NCBI GenBank assembly: GCA_021234155.1
Contig: JAJEKV010000021.1
Span: 14,633,760-14,697,759, forward strand
DNA: 64,000 nt
Reading direction: 5' to 3'
DNA from: Isoetes taiwanensis
Taxonomy: Eukaryota > Streptophyta > Lycopodiopsida > Isoetales > Isoetaceae
The notes beneath the pieces were generated by a model. That model did no database searches and was not told where the DNA came from. It saw only the letters and a list, made by a program, of their open reading frames with translations. Shown here one piece after another: positions 55,386-64,000 of the stretch. Both the position numbers and the translations under genes were made by a program. Position 1 is the first letter of the stretch; the number at the start of each line of letters is the position of its first letter.

Positions 55386-55814
55386 ATAGCATTAAGTGTC
55401 TACGATATTTAGCTTTTCTACCTTAGAGCCCATTTCGATTAGGGTGTTTTATGGGAGTCTCTGTGCGACGTGACATAATTCAATACAGAAAGTGTGCATT
55501 TCTATTTGCCAGTAAAAAAGCGCAAATTTATAACTTCAACACATCACCGTCGAATTGAGTTACGCAAATGGGATCAGGAGGCACGTGAGGATAAAATTTG
55601 TCAATGTTGCCAATAGGGTGCCATTGAAGATGAGATTCACAATCTACAGCAATGTCCGAAATCAGTTATGTTGAGTTGATCCTGTTTAACCAGCCATTCC
55701 ATGTGTCGATGGATACAACATTAGTGGCTTATCTCCAAGCCATCATGGATGCATGCATTCGGTTATGTTCTCAGATGTTGCACTGAGTTCAACTAATATT
55801 TTAGAATTTGAGAT

Positions 55815-55890
55815 ATGGAGACTCGAACCTCTACCAAAATAATTCAATATCCTAATAAAAATGCTTTAACCAATGCAACCAGCAAACTAG
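55815..55890 (-). repeat. tRNA-like head (SINE or tRNA pseudogene)
   Basis: On the minus strand GGTTGCATTGGTTAAAGCA (55880-55862) is a good A box and GGTAGAGGTTCGAGTCTCC (55835-55817) a good B box, about 27 bases apart. The acceptor stem does not close, so it is not a working tRNA gene. A T-rich stretch upstream on the plus strand (55918-55935) is on the wrong side for its tail. Confidence 0.5.
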
Positions 55891-56239
55891 CGAGCCTATT
55901 TTATCTATTGAATCTATATATTTTTTTTTCTTTTTAATAATAACATATTCAATTGTTTTGGGGGTATGGTCTATGGTCTCAAGGATAGTGATTAATTCAG
56001 CGAAAATTTTAGTGGCCCCGGCGGGCCATTTGGCAAAATGCACTGGTCGGCCTGAGTAGGATGCGTTAGCTCCTTAGGAGCTGCAGATTCGCCATTTTGC
56101 AGCACTATGCTGACAGTTAAGCGATTCAAATTGCCAATTCATCATTTGACGATCTGAGACAAGGCTCATGAAATGACATAATAGACTTCTTCCTCGCTGC
56201 TTTCTTCCAATTGACCTGTTGCCATGACTCTTTAGCGCA

Positions 56240-57609
56240 CTAAAGATTAGGACTATCAGCCATAACAATCTCAGAAGCATGAGAAACAGAAGCAACAACG
56301 TGGAGAGTAGTAGGAACTATAGCTGCAGCTGATGGTGCTAAGGACGACATCATCGGAACTGTATGTAGAGCATCTTCCATCGCCGAGGAATGCAAAGCAA
56401 CTGAAAAAGGTTGATCATGAATAGATGAAGAAATAACAATGGGAGCTTGAACCTGAGAAGAATGTTGAACAGATACCTGAGATGTATGATTACCTCGACG
56501 AAAGCTAGCAAAAGCCTCCTTATCAGGAAACAAACGGGCTAATTTTGGACCATTCAGAAGCTTAAGATCCAACTTCTTATACCAAGGCCCATTCTTCACA
56601 ACTATACAATCTGGTAAAGGCGAGTCCATTGACATAAAAACACAAATCCTTGGACCATTCATGATGGAACGTGAGATATGAACCCCAAGTCCCGTTGCAA
56701 TTGCAACTAGAAATTGATGAGCCATTAGATCAGGAGGAAGATTAGGTAACAAGAACGAGCAAGGCATCTTTAATGCGCGAACCATATCTGATGTAAAGCC
56801 AGGAGAGTAATACTGGTATATTATATATTCCCCACCGAGAGGATCAATCCCTCTTGATACCAAAGAATCCACTACATCACTGCTTTCAAACATAATAAGA
56901 ACAAAGTTTTTTGCCAACAACTTGATGGACTGAAAAGGAGGAAGTTGAAGGCATTTCAAAAGCCGAGATAACCAAACACGAAATCGTGAGAAATCTAAAT
57001 AGCCACCAGTAAAATACCCAAGAACTGCATAGGAAGATAAGTTCTCAGCACACTTAATATGAGCTTGATGATCCACTTCAACCACGGGAATACCAGAAAC
57101 TTGAACTACATTCTGACAGTCAGACTGGTAAAATACGTCATCTTGAGGTAATTGTTGTTGAAGCTGAATATCGGGCTTTCAATGTGTCCAAGATTGCCGA
57201 CAACACATCCTCACTCCCTTCAGACAAAACTTGTAAAGCAGGTGCCACCCTTGCCTTTCTAGATGCACTTGATATATCCTTACAAATTAAATCTTTGATA
57301 TGAAACTTTTGTAACAGAATCAGATGACTTCCAAGCACTATCATTTGCCCGAGGCTGAGGAACTACATTAGGACTAGAATTTGAACCTGTTTGATGCAAA
57401 TTCCCATTAACTTCTGCTCCCTTACTCACAGCGCCTTGCAATGGAGGAAAATCCCTTTCTTCAAGAACCACTGGAGTAGCCACCACCGAAGGCAAAGAAC
57501 TTCCAACTGAATTATTTACCTCTTTTTGCGCAGCAACTGGGGGATCATGTATCACCAAACTGGTGGTAGACTCACGCCGTTTTGCCGCTGCCTTGGATGC
57601 TGGATACAT
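56240..57609 (-). pseudogene. LINE-type ORF1 (DUF4283-like RNA-binding protein)
   Basis: The minus strand has an N-terminal frame (57609-57280) rich in Ser, Pro and charged residues with the start LVIHDPPVAAQKEVNNSVG and VVLEERDFPPLQG, a motif (DFPPLQ) usual at the start of plant L1 ORF1 proteins. The main frame (57085-56240) has LLAKNFVLIMFESSDVVDSL, SRGIDPLGGEYIIYQYYSPG and IMNGPRICVFMSMDSPLPDC, the fold of the DUF4283 RNA-binding domain, followed by a Ser/Gln/His-rich tail. A frameshift near 57180 separates the two. No ORF2 follows downstream, so the insertion is truncated or the ORF1 was exapted. Confidence 0.6.
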
Positions 57610-58599
57610 GAAAGTGCATGTAGTTAATGCTCTAAATAATAGGACCTAAAAGCTTCTCAATACATAATACAGAAAAACGGCCATAATATAAGTGGCCAAG
57701 AGGAGAGCCTTATATCTATAGTGATCATTGGCCTAACAATTTCTCGATTACATAGTGTAATGATATTTGCAGAGAAACACATTATGGCATGTGAGTGGTA
57801 TGGAAGAAAATATGTGTGAAAATGTGAATCCGTCGCTATGGTAATGTATAGGTAATGTGGAGTTCAAGATTTTTGAAAAGTTTGCAAATGTAATCACCTA
57901 GAGTAAAACAAATGAAGGGTTACGTAGTTATGAATGGAAAGATGGTTGTTTGAGGAATCAGAAATTGACAATGAAATGGACACAAAATGAGTTAGAGTTT
58001 CATTCCTAGGATGATGCCTTTCGTGAATGCTAGTGGAAGGATGAGAAAATGTTATCTGCTTTACCTTTTCTTGCTTTCGAAGACCTACAAGAAAAGACGT
58101 TTCTATCCATTAGGGCACTACTATATATGCATATTCAATGCCAAGATAGTTCTCATGCCAATTCAGTTATTTATGATAAAATTGAAACCCTCATGTCTAT
58201 TGGATGAATTGCTAGGAGAATGTTCCTCAAAAATATTTGTCTTTGGAATTAGTTCTTCATAAACACCCCAGAAAGCAAGTTCAAGATTTTTTCATCATGA
58301 AAATGCAAGGAGCTTGTATAGGTGTCCAATCAAAAATGCGTCGGTAGATTGTGGGGCGAATGAAAGTTAGTTGTAGCCAATTTGGGACAAATATAAAAGT
58401 ACAAAGACAAAAATGTAATTGTATCATAAATAAATTTATATAACTTCTTTTCTGTTATAATTCTACATAAACATCATATTATCATCTTTATAAAAAAGGA
58501 ATCCTTTTATGTGAAGAAGTCAAATGAAGAAGTGGTTCTCAAATTAACAAAATACTGCTTAATAGTTGGAGGTTAATATTTTTATGTCTGCACTACAGA
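57610..58599. other. AT-rich DNA, no gene recognised
   Basis: Upstream flank of the LINE-type relic. Only short frames are present. Confidence 0.35.
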
Positions 58600-58767
58600 A
58601 ATTTTTGGGATGTAATTTGGGTTAGTTTAGCTAAACGCTAGAAAGTATGAGAGAAAAATTTTGTAGAGTTTAGCTAAACCACAGAATGTTTTGGGATTAG
58701 TTTCAGGCAAGTTTAGCTAGAGTCAGTATGGCTAATAAGAAATATGCGACTAGTAATCTATTCCCTG
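58600..58767. repeat. dispersed repeat, direct match to 11152-11304
   Basis: Partner of 11152-11304. Both end at TTCCCTG and start at an ATTTTTGGGAT word. Confidence 0.75.
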
Positions 58768-59500
58768 CTTGGGGAACATAACACCCGTAGAAGAACCCAT
58801 AATACTACCACCAATAATCCAGGGCTTGCCTAGGTGTAGTCCTAGGCAATTCAACTGAGTAGCGGCCAACGTATTGCAAGCAAAACTATGATTGATGCCA
58901 ATAGACCTGAAGCACGGACATGATTTCAAATGGACGGTGAGCAAGAACTCCTCACTAGCCACACCTCAATAAGGGAACATCCATCCTCACTCTTAATGGA
59001 ATCTGGCATGCCGGTCACATCGATGATCAGTTGAACTAGATCTTTGCTTGTGCTACTAACTCAGTTTGTAGCAACCTCCTGGTTGGTTCATACTATTTTA
59101 CACGACTATTCCTTAAGGCCAAGAATTAATTAAGGGAGGGGTCTCCTTTTCATGATATTCAATGAGTAGAGCTTAAGAATAATAACATATATCAAGCAAC
59201 AAGCCTATCCATCAAGGTGCAAGTAAGAATCCCCAAACCCACAATAGGACTCTAAGATAGTAAAGCCCCAATGGGAGAGATCTGCCAACCTTATAATGGC
59301 CATAGCTAAGAGCTAAGTGGCTGGGAGGCGTTGGGATCACCGGAGTTGGACATGGATGTCCTAGATACAAGGAGGAGTGGGAATCAAAGGTAAGGGTGAT
59401 AAATGAGGGTATATACAGGCAAAATTAGGCTTAGGCCAGTCAAGTGTATATAAAGGTATGAAAAGATAAAGCTGTTTTGTCGTGGTTCCCTTCTTATATA
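58768..59500. other. no gene recognised
   Basis: Moderately AT-rich DNA; frames are short and unrelated to known families. Confidence 0.35.
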
Positions 59501-60540
59501 GAAGAGAACCATCATTCTAGAGAAAGGGATGCATGTTTTGGCGTCACGCCGCTTTGGGCATCAATTTATCTATAGCCTGAGCCTCTTATGCGTTTCCTCT
59601 GAGCTGAATTCCATTTGTTCCAGAGTTTTCCCTGCTATTCTCCCAGTCAGGTACTATGTTCTCTAATTTCCTCAGATGGATTGGGCTCAGAGATACCACT
59701 CCTTATGGATCAGGGTGTGTTTGAAGATCCGATTCCAACACAAGAAGATCTTGTTTTTTCGTCCTCTGCTCCTGTTCTTTGAATGGATCGTGTTTGTTTC
59801 ATGATTGTGCTGTCCATCATTATTGCAAATCGCCTTCTCTGCCCCTGCGTTTGTTCTGGCCAAGATTGAACTTCCCCTTTTCCTTTGATGCATTGCTCCC
59901 AGGCCACCCTGCAGCTATTGTTCCCTTGGTTGAAACTCCTCTGCTTGTTCTCGATCTGCTTCATCGTCCTGACGTCACCCCCCGACTGGAATCAATGAGG
60001 TTCTGTTGATTGGGGCAGTCCAACCTCAGATCGGCCGCCAAAATTTGTCGCAGGCAATTCCTGTGTCTAGTTTAGCATCTGGGGGTTACCGGGCGAGGGT
60101 TTCCCCAACAATTCTGATTTGGTGCTAGGGGCTTGGTTGGTTTAGGTAGGGTCTGTATAAGTCTTAATGGGATTTTGGTCGTGTGGATCTTGTCGATCTC
60201 TTCTTGTTTGGTTTGTTGGTTGCCGCCTTGTTCTGGAGTCTGTCCCCTTTTTTGTGTATGGTTTGGTATTGTCATTTGTCGATTGGCTTGTGGACTTTGT
60301 AGTAGTGCTTTTTTTAGTTTCGTTTGTAGTGGTGCTTTACCTAGGCATGTTGTTATCAGAAGGTTATTGCATGTCGTTAGTTCCTTTAGGTTGCCAGTGG
60401 TGTATCTTGGCTACGTTTTTTCTCATAAGGAATGTTTTCCATTGATTTGTGCTTGGCATAATTCATTGATTTTCAGATAATTGCGTTGGTGTTTGATTCG
60501 TTCGTATGCTTTTCTTTTTGTTCTCACATTTTTTCATGAT

Positions 60541-62027
60541 GGTTCTCACCCCCGTTTTTCTTTCAGTGGACAATATGTGCTCAGTCTACTCTACGAAGCT
60601 TTATCCCTCTGACCGCTGATCGTGGATTTGGCCCCCCTCCTCTGCCCGAAGTCATTGCGCATAATGTCCCTATCCTATCTGACCCTGCGTTTTTCTTACC
60701 TTTTCCTTTTGAGGGTCGTGATCTGAACCTTTGCGTTGCTTTCAATCTCAACTTTGTTTTGGTCCCTTGACCATATGCCCCGTACTTCTTCATCTTCTTT
60801 GACTTTTACGTCGGGTTGCCTATGGTTTTCTTCTTACCTGCATGATGCCATCGACCAGAAGGATTTGGGCGTTGATTTTTACTGGGACTCCATTAGCTCG
60901 GAACTGACCTTTGAGCTTGAGGTCCCTAACATGGTGTATTTTCCTCTACGGGATATGGTAGCTGCTCTGTATTGGTGGGGCCGTAGTGGTCATGCGTTGT
61001 TTAGGGTTTTAGTTCGCAACCATTCTTCACAATTGCATGTTGCGTTTCTCCTATGCCTAGGGTTGGAGGTCCGAGTTGCCCCGTTTCGCTCCATTTTCTA
61101 CATTGTATCCAATCTTTCCTTGAGGGTTCTTCACCCTCTTTCACTCTCCTCTCGGGTTCAGGGTCGGATGTGATGGCACCCTGGTACCTGCATTGAGAAA
61201 CTTTGTTGTGATGCTAGCCCTCTAGCCATGATTTCGATACATTTTGATAAAAGTTTGATGTGGACCTTGGTGCCATTGTTATTTTGGAATTTAATTATGC
61301 AAGTTTGGGTTGTGTATTATGCACCTTGTATTCACAGATTTTCTAAGGGGGTCTTTTGTTTCAGGATGGCTGATGCCAACCCATCTAGATTGCCACTGGG
61401 TTCCAACACCTCCATGAGCACTCGGGGGACTGCAGCTGCTTGCTGGGCAAACGTGTTGCCAGTCAAGCAACTTGGGCACCTCTTCCTCTTCGAATCTTTG
61501 GAGTTTTCTTTATGCCATCAACTTTTTTCTTGACACCACCTTCTGGTACTCCTACTCCTCCAGTTTCGCCCTTAATCCTCTCTTCGGCTATATTCGCACT
61601 TCTACTCCCCTCCCCCACCTGTTGGTTTTTCCCCCGTGCCTACCACTTCAAATGCGGCGCCTCTACCATTTTTTTCAATCCGCCACCTATCCCATCAGTG
61701 GTGGCCCCCTCTCAATATGATCTTTTATTGCCGCAAGTCCTCTAATTCTTACAATTGCTGATGGCTCAGATTAATGATCTACAATCATCTTTTTTAGCCC
61801 AGTCCTCCATTCACGAGGCTGTTGAATCCCTTCGGGAAGAGGTACAGGAATGGGCAGCGAGGACCCTGCCAAGTTTTAAACGTGACTCCTTGAGGTACCA
61901 GTACGAATTTTTGAATGTTTCCAAGGACAGATTTTGGGAATTATATGCCCTCCTTTTTTCTCTCTCACCTGCAGTGCCAGACTCGATCTTGAAGCTCATT
62001 GGAGGGGGTAAGATAGCAATCCAGTAG
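60541..62027 (+). pseudogene. unidentified GC-richer coding region, interrupted
   Basis: Several plus-strand frames look protein-coding in composition but match no family. At 60598-60768 comes PLTADRGFGPPPLPEVIAHN, VPILSDPAFFLPFPFEGRDL and a stop after FNLNFVLVP. At 60736-61173 comes a hydrophobic frame with DLGVDFYWDSISSELTFELE, YFPLRDMVAALYWWGRSGHA. At 61755-62027 comes a helical frame, INDLQSSFLAQSSIHEAVES and DSLRYQYEFLNVSKDRFWEL. The GC content and codon use differ from the flanks, so this is probably one transposable element or captured gene with frameshifts. Confidence 0.35.
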
Positions 62028-62500
62028 CGTATGAAATTTCTTTTGATTGTGGATCATGAGGTGTATAATATTGCATTTTATTTTGCTGATCATTCAGGCC
62101 TATCATTGTCCGTTGGTAATTCCCGTCGCTTGATCGCCAAGGCCGCCTTGATCGCTGCCCTAGTCCTGTCACAAGAGCATCAGGCACCTCTTTTGCTTCT
62201 CCTCTGTCTACTCTTGGTGCTCCGCCTGTTCCTCTTCCCTGTGGCACCCCTCGTTTGTTCATCACATTCTACGACCGTAATAATCATAGGGTTGAAACCT
62301 GTTTTGCTCGTTTGGCATCTTCTCGCACTTCCTTGGCACTTCCTCATGCTCCTTCTCTCCCATCGGGGCCCCCTTCTCCTATTGCCCCTTAAAATTTCCC
62401 TCGTCCTTAGATGTGAGCACATTAATAGTTGCTCTTTAGCTGTCATAAATATTTAGCTGTGACCATCATTATTATTTTAACTCAATTGGTGGACCATGAT

Positions 62501-62523
62501 GTGTGTGTGTGTGTATATATATA
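62501..62523. repeat. (GT)7(AT)n microsatellite
   Basis: Seven GT units pass directly into AT units. Confidence 0.9.
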
Positions 62524-62529
62524 CAAGTT

Positions 62530-64000
62530 TTTGTACTATCAATGGGTATGTTAGCCATGTTTATGAAGATCTCGGAGTAAATTCCAAGCTTAAAAAGATC
62601 AATATCTAAACCTGAATGTCAAGAATTAAGTTAGAAGATTTCACCATAAAGAATTTAGCGACATAGTTGACCCTATTGGGTGAAGATAAATAAAGAAGTT
62701 TGCTCTAGTAAATAAAGAAAATAAAATTTGAACTTAACTCAAGCTATAGCTAAAAAGGTAAAGAATAGAATTATTAATCATGTCGAGCAAAATGACAAAA
62801 GCAAAAACTCTATATAGGAACGTGAAATAATAAAATATTTTACAAAATCATAGTCAGCCCATCAAAATCGACATCCAATATCAATTGACTTAGGCTTAAG
62901 ACTTAGAACACCCTTGACAATGAGTGCACATAGCATGCAAATAAAAAAGTTTACATAAACCTTATAGTAAGTAGACCAAAATTGAACAATTTCTAATCTC
63001 CAATAAGCATGAACTAAGCCTTAGTTTAGGTTGACAATAGCAATATCATCTGAGTTGGTTATTGCATATAACAGGGAGGACTGCATTAGACTCTACACAT
63101 TGGTACACATGAGACTATCGTTTAGAATATCTTAAATTATCATGTGTGTCTTCATATCTAAACCTAACGAAAATCATCATGCCAGAAGATGCAACTAATA
63201 TTTTGCTTAGCTCTAATTTTGGGGGTAACATATCCGAATGCCACAAAACATGGAAATCAACAGACTACTCCAAGGCCATGTTTAAGCACAAAACAAATTG
63301 CTCTAAATATTTTGGAACCCTTCCTTGTCCTACTTGTTTATGGCAACAACCTAAAATAATGCTCAGAAGTCCACAATGGGTGCCCATGTGCTGTTTTTAC
63401 GTTCATATTCATTTCTAAAGGCAGTCAAAATTTCAAATAATGAATTGGACAACCAAATTGAAATATTGTGCATATGCCATGAATGACTCACCAGACATAT
63501 GTAGGACGATGGATATATGCCCTTAGAAGATATAGCGTACCTTTGAAGACATAAAAAATGCAAGACACATTATAGCTTAAAAGATACATGGTAATTTATT
63601 ACGTGCAATGCCATCATTTGTAATAAAGATACCAAACAAACTATTCACATACATGCCTATGGAAAAAAGGTAACAAACTTCTTGCATCTTGTTTTAACGA
63701 AGGCAGGAACTACCCCTGGGAAATATTGGCCCAAAAAAATTGCATGTCATTAAAATGCATTCATATTGGCCACATATAGAAGTAGTGTGGTGGAACACTA
63801 CTTACAACAAGCTTCTCCAGACCCATAGGTTTGCAAAGCACGTGGTTGTCCTATACCATGTATAAACACAACATAGGCGGAAAGGCGAGAGATAAATTCA
63901 ATTGAACTTTTGTCTCTCTACTATAATAGCAAATTGTGCTTTTTATTAGTAACCATGTTCAAATTGAAATATATTGCTGCATAGCCTAAAACTCAAGAGA
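62530..64000. other. AT-rich DNA to the window edge, no gene recognised
   Basis: No frame above 90 codons and no repeat of another part of the window was seen. Confidence 0.4.

Noticed and set aside
55815-55890. Functional tRNA gene
   Set aside because: A and B boxes are present but the acceptor stem does not close.

Overview
The window looks like nuclear DNA from a land plant with a repeat-rich, AT-rich genome. A seed-free lineage (lycophyte, fern or bryophyte) is possible but not proven. The reasons are spliceosomal genes with short introns, Ty1/copia, Ty3, LINE, hAT and Mutator relics, tRNA-derived SINE-like units, and Helitrons of the Helentron type, in which an endonuclease is fused behind the helicase. 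Flowering-plant Helitrons normally lack that endonuclease. There are no bacterial operons, no CRISPR array and no rRNA genes. Only one ordinary cellular gene appears intact: a three-exon CRAL-TRIO/BCH-domain (SEC14-like) gene at 15613-16451 (+).

Layout. 1-4022 (-): decayed P-element/THAP9-type transposase gene that runs off the left edge. 4627-5268: piece of a Ty1/copia gag-pre-integrase and integrase. 5270-9640: degraded ORFs, a LINE reverse-transcriptase scrap, tandem repeats. 9647-10056: Mutator-type MITE with a perfect 9-bp target duplication. 11697-12991 (-): unusual gene with a DGQHS motif, split by a 300-bp palindromic array. 13400-15150: microsatellite, hairpins, tandem duplications. 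15613-16451: the CRAL-TRIO gene. 16770-18141: a cluster of strong foldbacks and an unidentified exon. 18402-19718: C-terminal helicase plus endonuclease of a Helentron. 20340-26300: decayed Helentron-related DNA with internal duplications. 26875-39701: an RPA-like (OB-fold, zinc-finger) gene of the kind plant Helitrons carry, split by an 11.15-kb Ty3 retrotransposon (27092-38242, TSD AGGAA). 40130-42960: a SINE-like unit and a hAT-like (DUF4371/ZNF862-type) pseudogene that contains a 927-bp hAT MITE. 46946-51123 (-): a second Helentron (zinc finger, Rep, Pif1 helicase), truncated and frameshifted. 52-64 kb: SINE-like units, a LINE ORF1 relic, and a GC-richer stretch of unidentified ORFs near 60.5-62.0 kb.

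The window is mainly a record of nested transposition. The best-defined events, each fixed by termini and target duplications, are the Ty3 insertion into the RPA-like gene, the hAT MITE inside a hAT-like gene, and the Mutator MITE. The parts most worth following are the extra coding region after integrase in the Ty3 element, the RPA-like gene whose intron holds an inverted and better preserved copy of its own zinc-finger exon, the DGQHS gene with its palindromic array, and the pre-miRNA-like foldback beside the CRAL-TRIO gene.
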